From positions 558,001 to 622,000 of the forward strand of contig NW_020194628.1 of assembly GCF_002865645.1 (NCBI RefSeq): a stretch of DNA of 64,000 nucleotides, read 5' to 3'. The notes below the pieces were generated by a model. That model saw nothing but the letters and a program-made list of their open reading frames with translations, had not been told where the DNA came from and did no database searches. Below are positions 23,401 through 35,421 of this stretch, piece by piece (the stretch's first letter is position 1; each line of letters opens with the position of its first letter). Source of the stretch: Hyaloscypha bicolor E (Eukaryota; Ascomycota; Leotiomycetes; Helotiales; Hyaloscyphaceae). A program made the translations under genes and the position numbers.

Positions 23401-26400
23401 GTAAGAACAATATGCCTCAATCTCCTCCAAGTTCTCGGAGGCAAAAAACTTGAGAGTACCGAGTTGTCCAACGTTCAAAATTGTAGATATGCGATCCCCA
23501 ACCTGGATAGCAAAGTCCAAAGCTCCTTCAAGTTGGCCGATCGTCTCCTGGAGAGGGTGCTGAATGTGCCCTAGGAAGGTGGGATATAACGTCCCGGCTC
23601 TGCCTATTGTGTATGGATCTCTCCACTTTTCTATCAAAGCAAGTGCTATAATTCCACACTCGCCTGCAAGGTCAATCAAATTGTGTCTCGTGATAGCAAT
23701 CAGAGCCAATTGTAGAAAACCCATGCCAGCTTGAGGAAAGCTCCCTGATGTGAGGTATGTATTTACCATGATTAATGTCATCTGGTAAAATTGTAACGTA
23801 TCGGACCAAAACGCAGCACTTGTTGCTTCTACTAGAACAGCACCGATAGCAGTCAGATGCGAATCTTCTTCGTTGATTGGCCCCTTGACGAGAGCGGCCT
23901 GGCTAGATGCTTTGATCTCTTGACATAAGCGCTTGAACTCAACATCGCATGCAGGAAACGTCGGCTCATCATCAACTTTTACGTCTAAGGCTTGAAGACA
24001 CTTTCTCAGTGCGTGGAATGCACTTGTTGAGTCTCCTTCTTGCGTAAAAGCTCGGGACTGGAGGATCCACGACGTGGCGTTATCTACAGCAGTTCTAGCG
24101 TTCGAGGAGACCGAGGCCAGTAAGTGTCTGGCCTCTTGGCCTTGACCGCAGTATAAATAACACTCGGCAGCCCCTGTGTATATCTGTAGCGTCTCCTGGT
24201 AGGATACGTCTTCTGCTTCATCATCCCACATATTGTCCTGTAAGAGCTCGATGCAACTAGCATAGACATTTACGGCGGCAAATCTGACACCGCTTTCACA
24301 CATGGTGCGTGCGTGGTCGAGCAAAATCTTTCTAAAGGGTTGTCTATGTGCCACATAACTTTTGATACTGCGCGTAGACTCGCAAATTGAAGATACTGTG
24401 ACATTGCGATAGCTGTTGTCAAGAAGGTAATACTTGACGAGGGTCTGCGCAATGACGAAATGCATCAGTTTTTCGTCACAATTTCGGAGTGATGCTGCAG
24501 CCTGTATATAACGGTCGTGTGAGAACTGGAAAATGTCATCGTCCTGCGTAGGCAGAACGATATACGACTGGATGCCTGTCTGGAGAGCTTTGAGCAGTTC
24601 GCGCTCTGTGAGGCGGGCTTTGCTCGGGGTGAAATCCCCGTTCAAAAGTCGGTGTATCAGTTGAAATGAGAAGGATGAACCCATCATTGACGCCCAAGTA
24701 AGGATTGACTTCGTAGCAGGAGGTAATTCCTTCAGACGGCTCAGAACGAGACCTTCATAAAGAGCATCATTGAAGTTTTCAGCCCCGAATTGCCTGAGGA
24801 CTGAGTCGTGATCGAACAGCCAACCGTTCTCGCGGAAGTCATACCACACACATTTCTTACGATAGCATGTATTTAGCATTTCCTTGACGTAAAATGGGTT
24901 GCCACCAGTCTTGGAATGAATGGCAGCCGCCAATGGAAGGATTTCAGACTGCAGCCTACGTAGGGTGGCTGCCACGTACTCTATGGTATCATTTTCGCTG
25001 AATGGCTTGAGCAGAATTGATGTGACCCTAAAATCGCTGGCTGCACGATTCACTAAGTCATGATCAGCGAATTCAACTCCCGGGTGCACGTTAGAGAGAT
25101 ATACCCTCGTCATGAAAAGGGTCCAAAATGCGTCTCAGGGTGTTAGACAAAACTTGCTCTGGCCTATATGCCACAATGATGACCATCTTGATCCTGGTGG
25201 AAATTATTTGAGCGACTAGCTCTAAAGATTCTTCGTCTGCAAGGTGGAGGTCGTCGAGACAAAGACAGACAAATTTATCTAAGGCAAAAATGCGCAAGAT
25301 CTCCAGTATTATGTTCGTTAAGGACATGGCTTGCGTTGAAGAGCCCGCAAGTAGAAAGTTGCGAGAGCTCCGAAGGCGAACGCTTCTGTGTCTGCTGGGA
25401 AGGCTATTCCGAGAACTCGTGCCTTTGGCTGATAAACTGGATCCTCTGGATTCTGCGCCTAGGCTTGCATTATGGCCGCTTGATTGACTTGACGTCCGAA
25501 TTGGAAGTTGGGCACTAAATAAAATCTCAGGAAGTCCTAACATCTTGTGGAGCACCGGCCATACTGGTGCAACGCGTCGTTCAAGGGCTTGATGGAAAAC
25601 TGTGTCCATGTTACTTTCTGAGAACACCTGCTGGAATAGGCTGGATATCAATTTGAGAACGGAGTCGAATGGTTTGCTTTCTGTCTGATTTTGTTCGAAT
25701 TTTGTGCTTGCCCAGTAGCCACGTTGACGTGCTTCGACCTGAACTGATTGAACAAGTCGGCTTTTCCCGAGACCAGCGGCCCCTGCTATCGTGATGACTT
25801 CACAGTGTCCGCTGGTGAGAGAGTTGAAGTTGACCCGACTCTTGATGGCATTGCTAATAGCCTCAGAACTTGATATTGATCCTACGCCATCGCCATTTAT
25901 GCTTTCGAAAGCACTGGGGGATTCAAGGGCCCTCGAAGCCCTCTTTTCGGACATCTTTGAATCAGAATCCAGTAACCCAGGCCCCGAGTCTAATGATGAA
26001 TTTGCACGAGACCTTGCTTTGCCGGTATTTGCTTTGTACCCTTTATAGTCCCCACTTAAGCCATCAGCTACCGTAAGTGAGGTCCTGACGTCCGATGAAT
26101 TTCTAATACCATCGTCTAGGGGTGCATCCCCGGACGTGACAACAGACTCAAAGCCGGCAAATTGGTCGTCAGACAAGCGATCTAGTTGTGCTATGCCATG
26201 TTTGTCCGGTATGTGGCTTGCTTGGCGTATTTTGAAGGCATTATCAATGGATTTAACGATAACATCGCGTTCGATGGTCCGGCCAACCATAGCTTGTGGC
26301 AGAATGAACGAAGGAGAAACGTCTTTCGTGGCAATCTCCCACTTCTCAAGTCGTGAGACGTCTCCAAAACCCAACAATCTTCGAACTTCGACAAGGTCAT

Positions 26401-27598
26401 ATCGTAATCCGCCCACCGAATGGTAACGGTCCCAGACTGTTTTTGCTGTTGCTTTCTGGATAATTCGCCCAATAACCTCGGGAATATCAAGTCGGAAATT
26501 GGAAATTAAGGGAAGTCGTTGCCCCAGAACTGCCTGGATGACATCCAGAGGTGTATCGCCATCAAAAGCTGGTTTTTGCGATAAGATCGTCCAGAAAAGT
26601 ACTCCTAGAGAGAATATATCTGTTCGGCTGTCGGGTTCAAGAGGCATCCGACCGGTTTGTTCAGGGCTCATATATGAAAGCTTCGTTTTAGCACCTAGCT
26701 CTTTCGACATTGTCGACCAGCCGGTGCTCAACAGTCCATGTTCAAAATTTCGTTGGCGCCCAGGGCCAAGATTGATCAGTGTAACTCTTCCTCCCTCTGC
26801 ATTCATGTGGAAGGCGTCTCCTCTGACTTCTCCGTGCACAATCTGCTGGCCGTGCAGGACCTCGATACATTCCGCTGCCCCAATAGCAAAGTCCAAGAAA
26901 CCTTTCAAGGACATTGACTCGGCCACGAAGTTCCCGTTTCTATGACAGCTGATGTCATCTCCAACCATGTGGAAATTAAACCATGCTGGGCCGTAATCGA
27001 CGATTTTTGATAACAAATTTGGTCCGAGATATTCAAAGATGCAGACAGATATGGGCCCTTCTTCTCCATAGCTTGGTAATCTCAATCTATCAAGAGGTCT
27101 GGCAAATGGGTATCTGTTCGGATCCACTGTTTCTGCCAAAGCCTTGCAGATGTGGTATGCCCGTTCCTCCCGGAGGACATGAATAGAAACCCGCGCGACG
27201 ACCAGTATATCGGACCTTTCAGCATCGTTCGACCGCCGGTTGGCATTTCCCCCGTCCTTTGAGACTGGTGCATTGATCCTCCGAGCATTGTTTGGCTCCT
27301 TGCCGACATTTGCTCCATCACTTCGATCTTCATTTGGGCGACTGGAACCGTACTCCGGCCGCGGAACCGTCGATGGGGAGGTGGGGGAGGGATTCGTGGT
27401 CTGATTATGTTTTGTCCCGAAAATATGCCTGCCTGGTCGTGAGCATTAAACGGTATTGCACGGACTCTCACGCCACTATGCTCACCATATGTCGTAGCTG
27501 GAATGGAATGGCTCCCTAGTTTCGTCCCATGTATATCCAGAGAGGTGCCGTAGTCTCTTCAACAATCCTGGCGGAGGTTCAATTTGCAGGCTATTCAT
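20500..27598 (-). CDS. Hybrid histidine kinase with N-terminal pseudokinase domain (group X type, Chk1/Phk/Mak-like)
   Basis: Three exons: 27598-27486, 27428-25105, 25052-20500; introns of 57 and 52 bp; 2329 residues. The start includes GYTWDETREPFHSS, usual for this class. Domains in order: Ser/Thr-kinase-like (about 130-390), AAA-type ATPase with Walker A GAAGLGKSR (Lys593), a long helical repeat region, GAF (about 1715-1880), HisKA with SHELRTPLNG (His1942), HATPase with NLLSNSLKF, DTGIGI and GGSGLGLS, and a receiver with LMDVQMP (Asp2256) and the LAKP lysine. The kinase-like part has HGE in place of HRD and no DFG, so it is probably inactive. In other fungi such kinases feed a phosphorelay to the stress MAPK pathway and sense peroxide or other stress. 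Its 5' end faces the peroxiredoxin gene. The two large frames at the 25.1 kb junction join only through the short intron, which restores the family's sequence. Confidence 0.9.
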
Positions 27599-28016
27599 GA
27601 CGGATGTGGCGGGGCAGCTTGTGGTGAGACCTTCTGCAGTGAAGTGTCTCTGTGCCTCGCACCGTCTCACCGCGGTCGTCCAGGTCAACCGCGACACACT
27701 GGAGCATCCGATATGTGTAGTGTGGCCTTCTATGCCATTGGGATAGTTGGGAAATGCCGCGGCCAAAGTTGTGATAGCTCGAAAGGCGGGCTCCGGAATG
27801 CGAAGGCTGCAGGGTTTCCCTTACCCATGCCGGGGTCGGGGTCAGCGTTGAACCTCAAATCTCCAGCCAGTCATTGTCAGCCACAGTGGGGGATCGCCGA
27901 TCCAGGGAGACGCTCCCTACGGTAGTGTAAAACTTGGCACGGTCGCGGATTTCAGCAGTCCCGCGACCACATCCTTCAGCCAGGAGAACGAGTGAAGTCT
28001 AAATAAAGTTGTCAGA
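27599..28016. promoter_or_regulatory. Shared intergenic region of divergent kinase and peroxiredoxin genes
   Basis: 418 bp separate the two start codons, so both promoters must lie here or overlap the 5' ends. The open frame continuing upstream of the kinase ATG on the minus strand (to 27766) is not supported by family resemblance. I found no clear Yap1- or Skn7-type site by eye. Confidence 0.5.
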
Positions 28017-28863
28017 ATGGCTGACGAGCCTAGGGCGCCTCCGTAGGTTTCGTTCCGTCCCCTTCACAGTTTAGCACAGCTTACCGATGCTGCTTGGTTG
28101 CGTTTAGGCTCCGCTTGGGATCGAGGGCTCCCAATTTCAAGGCTGAGACGACACTGGGCCTCATCGACTTTCATGAGTGGATCGGCGACAAATGGGCCAT
28201 TCTTTTCTCTCATCCCGAAGATTATACCCCTGTATGCACCACTGAGCTTGCGGCTCTGGCGAAATATGAGCCTGAGTTTACGAAGCGTGGGGTGAAATTG
28301 ATCGGACTCTCCGCAAATACCGTCGAGACTCATGGCGGATGGATCAACGATATTGATGAGATTGCCGGCATTACAATGACCTTCCCCATCATTGGCGACA
28401 AAGACCGCAAGATCGCTTTTGCATATGACATGGTGCGTGCCCATCCTCTCTTCCCTTCTTTTCCCCCACGCCCCCTTTCAGCCCCAGAAACTGGGAAACT
28501 GTATCCTAACATTCTCAGCTCGACCACCAAGATACAACGAATGTCGACTCCCGAGGAATCGCCTTTACAATCCGCTCAGTCTTCATCATCGACCCGAAGA
28601 AGACGATCCGCCTCATCCTCTCCTACCCCGCCTCAACCGGCCGCAACACGGCCGAACTCCTCAGAGTAGTTGACTCCCTCCAGGCCTCAGATAAGCATCG
28701 TGTTACGACGCCTGTCAATTGGAACCCTGGCGAAGATGTCATTGTTCATCCGAGTGTGAAGGATGAGGAGGCGAAGACCTTGTTCCCTGAGTTCCGTGTT
28801 GTTAAGCCGTATCTGAGGTATACGACTTTGTCGAAGGAGGCTCTTGTTGCTTCGCGCGTGTGA
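28017..28863 (+). CDS. 1-Cys peroxiredoxin (Prx6 type)
   Basis: Three exons: 28017-28042, 28108-28432, 28519-28863; introns of 65 and 86 bp, the second with branch site CCTAAC; 231 residues. The short first exon supplies MADEPRAPP, after which LRLGSRAPNF begins the thioredoxin-like fold. The peroxidatic Cys52 lies in HPEDYTPVCTTEL. The C-terminal part has DTTNVDSRG, FIIDPKK and the PVNWNPGEDVIVHPSV segment typical of the Prx6/1-Cys group. It reduces hydrogen and organic peroxides. No mitochondrial targeting sequence is apparent, so a cytosolic place is likely. It is divergent from a stress-sensing histidine kinase. Confidence 0.93.
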
Positions 28864-29680
28864 ATGAGACTTCAGCTCACTTTATTTCCTTTGCGATTTG
28901 TTCTTGGGAGGATATGGGGTGTCGGGTTAGACCAGGGAATACACGGCTCTGGTGTTTCGGCTTCCAAATTAGACCTAAACTACAACAGGTCAGTTATTAG
29001 GGAACAAGTATAAGTTTGTCCTTTGTCTTCATCACAGAATTTTTCACCATTTTAACTTTCTCTCCTTCCGGTGGCTGTATTGTGAATCCGTTGCAGAATC
29101 AGTAGAAAGATCTCACCTATCTTCTTTACGAATTTCGGCTTCATGGGATCAAAGTTGATTATATAATCACTCATTCTACTGGTCTCTTCCGCCCAAGTAA
29201 GTGAAATGTAATCCCTTCTTGTTAACGCGCTCTCATTGGAATATTTTCCTCTAGGTTTAGCATTTTCGCTGACAAGATAGGGGGCATCACGTGCGAATAC
29301 ATGGATTTGCATCCAAGTGTGGGTAAGGTACGCTAACCCGTGATATACAGCAAACGTTCCGCTCTTCACCGCTCGAATGATACCCGATAAAACGCCATGT
29401 TACAGCACTTCAAGACTTTGGGGACGTTAGCACGTGGCAAGCCTGCTAGGAACAGTTCATCCGACCAATCTATCCACCATTTATCCAAACGACCACGCTG
29501 CTCGTGTTAGCACCCGCTACCCCTGACGCTTTGTTTGCAACTCCACTGCGCCCCTGTTGCCTGTCTAAACCACACCTCGAGAAAGGATAAATATTCCCGC
29601 GACGATCTATCTGCACATAAACCCACGGTCCGAGTGCCTCCCGACTCTCGACTTTCTCAACCTCTCATCGCGAAAACAAA
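28864..29680. other. Spacer between peroxiredoxin and surface-protein genes
   Basis: A 105-codon minus frame (29052-29369) is the only sizeable one and I do not recognise it. The last 200 bases are C/A-rich, as in fungal promoters and 5' leaders. Confidence 0.35.
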
Positions 29681-30596
29681 ATGCTTGAATTCAACGCGCA
29701 CAAAAAGCTTTTCGCCGCGCTCCTCGCGCTCCCGAACATGACTGCGGCCTTCTCAAGCACGAGCTTGCTTTTCCTCCCAGGCGCGCTATGGAACAAAGAC
29801 CAGCGGCTCGTATCGCCAATGGGACAGGTGCCTTCCCCTTCCCTTCCCCTCCCTTCCCTTCGCCTCCCCAATCTCTCCAATGCATCTTTTTCGCCTTTGC
29901 TAACAAAGCTGAAATCAAAAGGACGCAACTGCAACAACGTGGGCCGTTACCTGCACGCCCAACCCCATCGCAACAAGCACCTGTGATATCCCCTCTCCAT
30001 ACCAGCTCTACACGATAGGGCCAAGCACTATGCATGCGAGTAACACACTCGCGGCCCCGAATTTGTGCGTTCCCTAATTCACTCCCCCCTCTCTCAAAAT
30101 ACTCCAAAACTCAACAGCATCAAAAATACTGATATGTCCCTAAAGTGACATCACCTGCGCCCTCACACCCTCCCTCGTAGCCCTTTGCTCAGGGCATGTC
30201 ACAGGAATCCCCTGGGCGACAGCCATGAACGCCAACTTCCTCTTCTCCTATGGCTACCGCGCCGTCACAATCACAGACGCCTTCCCTGCCTCCACCTCAA
30301 TCAGCATCTCTCCTACCACCCATCTAACCACCACAGGTCTTTCTCCTTCCAAAACCAGCATAAGTATAACAGGACCAACGGGCATCAACTCCGCGATCTT
30401 GAATTCGTATGGCGGGACGACGGCGTCGACAGGGAGAGTAAGTGCAGGTGGTGGATTGGGAGGGGATCAGAGTGGCACTGGAGCTACAGTGACAAGCAAT
30501 ACTAAGAATGTGGCTGCGCCTATGGTGACGTGTATGATTGGGGAGATGGGTGTGATGGCTGCGGTTGCGGTTGTGGGGGGTGCGATTGGTTTTTAG
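29681..30596 (+). CDS. Secreted, probably GPI-anchored surface protein
   Basis: Three exons: 29681-29827, 29922-30064, 30146-30596; introns of 94 bp (branch CTAAC) and 81 bp; 246 residues. It has a hydrophobic N-terminal signal, then LFLPGALWNKDQRLVSPMGQ followed by DATATTWAVTC. This layout (LFLPG..., then xDATATT) recurs in a family of ascomycete secreted proteins of unknown function. Paired cysteines follow (TC...STC, DITCAL...LC). A Ser/Thr/Gly-rich linker and a terminal hydrophobic stretch (MGVMAAVAVVGGAIGF) suggest a GPI anchor signal. The first intron is C/T-rich. No enzymatic motif is seen. Confidence 0.75.
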
Positions 30597-30885
30597 GGCT
30601 GAGCACAGAGAGCGTTTGCGGCCTTGATAATGGGAAGTTCTTAAGGGCCTTGGGAAAGAATGGTGTGTTGGATAGAAAAAGAGATACCCGGATATTGAAT
30701 AGTAATTTTTTAGATGAGCCTTCGAAGTTCGATCGGAGGCACTTGCCAGCGCATGGTCTTGTTTGCCCCTCAACCGTTCAGTACAGGAAATCGATGCAGC
30801 ACAACTCCCACTCGCGAATGGGCACTGGTGTTTTCTTTGAAAACGATGATGTATGTGCATTGTGGATTCAGATTAAGTATGAATA

Positions 30886-32944
30886 TCAAGTCCCCACTTC
30901 GGGGGGGTTCGATTCGACGACGGCCTGTCTCTTTCTCATCACGGGCCATCGCAGCCAAACCGCCAGTCCCTTCTTTACCCCACCCTCTTCGTTCCGCCTG
31001 CCCTCCTCAACTCTCCCTCCAATAACCCGCCCCTTAACACCCTGCCCCATACCATCCAACCTATAATTCTCCATCAGCAAACTCAGCGGCAACAACGGCA
31101 CCGCAACACAAATAGCAACAACCAGCAAAATCCTCATCGTCTCCTGATACGCCCTATCAACCGCCACTCTCTCAGGACTCCCCAACCCATACCCCCTCGC
31201 CGTATCAATACTATTATATATCGCTATCGCATCCCCCTTCGCTGCTGCTGGTAAATACTCTCTCAGCTTAGCAGGGATATTGCGGCCCCAGATCGCGCCA
31301 GAAATCGCAGAACCTACTGCTCCGCCGATTTCGACCGCCGTGAGATATACGGCGGTAGTGACTGCTACATGTTGGTGATCTGTCGAGGCCTGGACTCCGA
31401 GCTGGGCAGGAACATTGAGCATCCCTCCTCCGATACCGAGGCAGATTTGCGTTCCGACGGTTTGGGCGACAGAGACGCCTTGCGTACGGTATTTGATCAT
31501 CAGCCCGATGCCGAGGATGTAGATGAGTGTGCCGGCGAAGATATATGGTTTGTAGACTTGAGTGTACTTTATTATGAAGGAGATGAGGATGGATGCCACT
31601 GTTGAGGTGAAGGAGAAGGTTTGCGTGACGTGGCCGGCTGCGGTGATTGATTCGTTTTGCACGACCAGGAGGTAGGAGTAAAAGTAGGGCTGGACTGAGA
31701 GGTAGAAGACCACTAAAGATGGCTAGTGAGTCATATGATTGAAGTGAGAACTGTGTGCTTACTGAAATAGAAAAACCCAACTCCACAGCCTGAGCAGAAA
31801 GTCCGGGACCTGAGAAGGTTGAGGGGGATGAGGGGTCGCGGGGCGAGACATTTGTTTGATTCCCAAAATGGGAATATGATGAGACAGATGAATCCGATTA
31901 CTATCATTGTGATGATGCTTCCGCTTTTCCATCCATCTGATGCTTTTGCGGCAATCGTGAGTGGGATCAAAATCAGTGCGAACCCGGCACTTAAGAGGAC
32001 AATTCCGCCGACGTCAATCTCAGACCAGAGCGTCTTCAGCACTTGAGTGAAGCTAAGTCTTTTCCATTGTGAGGGTGCTGTCAATCCTGATTTCTTGGCC
32101 TTTCTGTTGTTTAGGAACAACGTCAATGCCAGCGGTAAGAACATGACCGGGAGAATGATGCACCACATCCCGTAACCCCATCTCCAGGTTGTATTCTTAT
32201 GGATGGAATTTCCGATGATCGATCCAATCCAGACCGTAACCAAGAAGGGAGTATCTGGCATGCTTGACCACAGAGCTCGGTTCAGTAGGTCACTTGTATC
32301 AGCAACGAAGATTTGCTGCAGAATCTGCAGGCCAGTGTTTCCTGCCGAGTAAAATATCTGAGCTGCGGCGTATGTTTGGACATTGGAAGATGTTGCCATT
32401 TGAATGTATCCAATCACGTACAGAAATATACTGAAAGAGAAAGCTTCTAGACGGCCGAATACATCGGCAACTTTCGCCATTGGCGGCTTGATGACAGCTG
32501 GAGACAATTAGTGAAGTGTTGAGATGGGCTAAGAAGACTTACCATTTACTACTCCTTGTATTACATACACAGTCGAGATCAAAGAGTGATTGTTGAAGGA
32601 ACTCGTAGCAAAAACTGAGAGTGATTGCACGACTTGACCTTCAAGCGAGGTTGTGAACGCCATGAGGAAGATGCTAGTCCAAGTCAGTCTTGTGATCCTC
32701 CCTCCATGGCTCTTTCGACGAACCTAGTATAAGCTGCAATTAGACTCCATTTCGTCCAACTCATAGACACAGCTTCCATATTCTTCACTCCTGCCTGCGT
32801 AAAGTTGGGGGCTGTGGAAGCATCAGTTTCCTGTGAGGTAGCCCCCCCATCTCGACCCGCGCCCAAGTCGCCCAGTGGGATATCTTTGTCAGGCACAAAG
32901 TCCCCCGAAGAGGATGAAGTCTCACCGGAGTTCATATAATTCAT
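30886..32944 (-). CDS. Siderophore-iron MFS transporter (SIT family)
   Basis: Four exons: 32944-32724, 32673-32543, 32497-31763, 31712-30886; introns of 50, 45 and 50 bp; 637 residues. A polar N-terminus (GVKNMEAVSMSWTKWSLI) is followed by about 14 hydrophobic segments. Family-like parts are FTTSLEGQVVQSL, VIKPPMAKVADVFGR, QIFYSAGNTGLQILQQIF and the GGMLNVPAQLGVQ region. SIT transporters sit in the plasma membrane and import ferric siderophores, driven by protons. Two perfect ATCWGATAA sites (33022-33030 and 33424-33432) lie upstream, which suits repression by an SreA/Fep1-type GATA factor when iron is plentiful. Its 3' end converges on the surface-protein gene, 289 bp away. The exact siderophore cannot be told. 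Confidence 0.9.
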
Positions 32945-33021
32945 CTTCAATCTCGTTTTCAGATATGATATGCATGGGATGAGAGACGTTGATGCTAAAG
33001 GGTGGTATGAAGGAAGGGAGA

Positions 33022-33030
33022 ATCTGATAA
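33022..33030 (+). promoter_or_regulatory. Iron-responsive GATA site ATCTGATAA
   Basis: Exact match to the ATCWGATAA consensus bound by fungal iron regulators (SreA, Sre1, Fep1). It is 78 bases upstream of the siderophore transporter start codon, possibly within its leader. Confidence 0.6.
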
Positions 33031-33423
33031 AGATGACAAAAAGAAAAAAATGCATATCCGCATATTCGCGCCCTAAGATCAGCGCATTTGTGGAGGAGCG
33101 AATTTAGCACTTCCGCCATCGGGGCCATCGAGTACTAGTGGGAGGGGTCCGTGGTTTTGAATCTATGGATCTATGAAGGAGCGGCCGGACAGCAGATCGC
33201 CAGTTCTCCGTTTTTCATCTCAGGGTCTCAGAGAATAACTTTCCGTCGACGCTAACACTCCATTCCTTTATACGAAAAAAATAAGTTAATTTCAGCTGGT
33301 GGGAAGACCAAGTGACGTCATGATGGAAGGGACGAAAGAAGATTTAAAGTTTCGGCAACGCAAACGACTTTGCCCAAACAGCACAAGTCTCGCACTATGT
33401 TTCCACCTAATTATTATCTAATC

Positions 33424-33432
33424 TTATCAGAT
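33424..33432 (-). promoter_or_regulatory. Iron-responsive GATA site ATCTGATAA (minus strand)
   Basis: TTATCAGAT on the plus strand is the same nine-base motif in the transporter's own orientation, 480 bases upstream of its start codon. Confidence 0.6.
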
Positions 33433-34124
33433 TCCAAACTCAAACGAAAGCAAGCACGAATGAGATTCTTTTCCTCGCGCAGCCTGCGGAAATCGTCTTG
33501 CTGATGAAACTTCGTTTGGAGTGAAAGAGTGGCGAGCGCGCCCCTGAAATACCGTAGACGACAAACCTCGTCCAATATCCTCGTAGTGAACGAGGAAAGC
33601 ACTCCCTCGACATATTCCACTTTGAACTCTTCGACAACGCCGACCCAATGACCTCATATTCTATTTTCGGAACACTTCGGACAAACGCGTTGAAGAAAGC
33701 GCCCGAAATCCTGTTCTACGACGGCAAAAAGCAATTGCAGAGACTGAACACACGTGACGCGGGGCATCTATCGTTCCGGTGGAGAATTCAGGGGTTCGCT
33801 AAAGCTTTACACGAGTTTCCCCGATTGGCCCAGCAAATTTGTCACCCAGGATGCGAGATATCGGGCACCTCATTTGTCGGAAACGACTGAGACTCCTAAT
33901 TCCGACTCTTGCATATGCTCTTCGCCGGAGGCCTTCGTATGATCGTTTTCATCCAAGTCTTATTTAAGGCACATGTATATATTCAATCCAAGAATCTCCA
34001 CCCCACCCAAGACCATCGTCCATAATTACACATCCAGACACAATAGAAACAAACAGACATTTCTAAATCCAGTCTCAAACTCATACACTCAATCAGATTG
34101 CTGTCCCAGAGACTCGGCGTCAAC

Positions 34125-35240
34125 ATGACCGGCTCCCCAGGCACCAATCCAAGGCAATTCCTCGCCTCCCACCTCTTCCTCAAGCTCCCCTACCCCACCA
34201 AAGAATTCTCCGGCCAAACCATAATCATAACCGGCTCCAACACCGGGATGGGCATGGAAGCCGCACGACACTTCGTGCGTCTTAATGCCTCAAAGGTGAT
34301 CCTAGCAGTACGCACCGCCTCCAAAGGTCTCGCCGCCAAAAAGTCCATTGAAGCAAGCACAAAGCGTCTCAACGTCGTCGAAGTCTGGGATCTCGATCTC
34401 ACGTCCTACGACTCCGTGAAAGCGTTTGCAAAGAAAGCGAAGGGGCTAGAAAGACTTGATGTCGTGGTTGAGAACGCGGCGGTGTTCAAGTTTGACCGGG
34501 AGCTGAAGGAGGGAAATGAGAGTACGGTGACGGTCAATGTGATCAGTACTTTCCTTTTGGCGTTGCTGGTGCTGCCGAAGTTGAGAGAGACGGGAGTGAA
34601 GCATAATAAGATGCCGGTGTTAACTTTTACTGGGAGTTTTACGCATGCGGATGTGAAGTTCCCGGAGAGGAAGGCGATGAGGATTTTTGAGGAGTTGAAT
34701 AAGGAGGATGTGAAGTTGAAGGAGAGGTGAGAAAGTTTTTCTCTCAAACCGACAAGGTCAATTTCAGGGCTTTTAGTTTTACTAATATTTGGTAGATACG
34801 AGGTCTCGAAATTGATTCAGTTGCTTTGTACTCGCGAATTGGCAAGTCAGTTGGATAAGTCTGGGAAGCCGGGTCGGGTCATCATTTCCACACTCAATCC
34901 TGGATTCGTGGCAACGTCTATTATGCGGGATGCCAAATGGCCGTATACCTGGTGGCTGGCATTCTTGAAGGTGGTGTTATCAAGAACGCCCGAGGAAGGA
35001 GGTAGAACGCTTGTCAATGCTGCTTATGGTGGAGACGGGACGCATGGGAAGTATTTGGACGATTGTAAAATTGGAACGTAAGTCGAGAATTTTCAAGCCG
35101 TTAACATCTAGCTGATGGGGACTGATAGGGTTTCTCCTTTCGTGACGAGCGAGGAAGGCGTCGAGACGCAGAAAAGATTGTGGGCGGAGTTGTCCGAGAT
35201 ACTGGAAAAGATCCAACCTGGAGTAGTGGGGAATATTTGA
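34125..35240 (+). CDS. Short-chain dehydrogenase/reductase
   Basis: Three exons: 34125-34726, 34796-35077, 35129-35240; introns of 69 and 51 bp; 331 residues. The Rossmann cofactor motif is TGSNTGMG (Thr36-Gly43). The usual NNAG is ENAA at 116-119, and the catalytic pair is YEVSK (Tyr202, Lys206). LNPGFVATSI follows, as in SDRs of the retinol-dehydrogenase/WWOX-like group. It oxidises or reduces an alcohol or carbonyl with NAD(P)(H); substrate unknown. It converges on the sugar transporter with 181 bp between stops. The ATG at 34125 is the first methionine; the frame upstream of it has no ATG. Confidence 0.88.
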
Positions 35241-35421
35241 GCCATTGACCTATAAATTTCACACCACAGCCTTACTTACATACATGTTGAGAATTTGTAG
35301 GATAATAACCCGAATTCTAAGAGGTTTTGCCCGGTGAATTCCATGATAGAGCTCCCTCCTCCAGCTTTTCTCTCAAAATCCTCTATGCCTACATCGAACA
35401 TTTACCCTCTAACTGTAAACT

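Larger units (their letters stand above)
32945..34124. promoter_or_regulatory. Divergent promoter region, siderophore transporter and SDR
   Basis: 1.18 kb without a recognisable gene. It contains the two iron-type GATA sites. An 80-codon plus frame at 33648-33890 starts with ATG but resembles nothing I know. Confidence 0.45.

Noticed and set aside
27082..27471. 129-codon minus frame as a separate gene upstream of the kinase
   Set aside because: Its region is covered by exon 2 of the kinase in another frame, which gives the expected family sequence leading into the kinase-like domain.
28094..28669. 191-codon frame as the peroxiredoxin gene itself
   Set aside because: It begins at a non-ATG codon and runs into intron 2. 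The three-exon model recovers the family's N- and C-termini.
29052..29369. 105-codon minus-strand frame
   Set aside because: No family signal, and an isolated position between two gene ends; could be real but unsupported.
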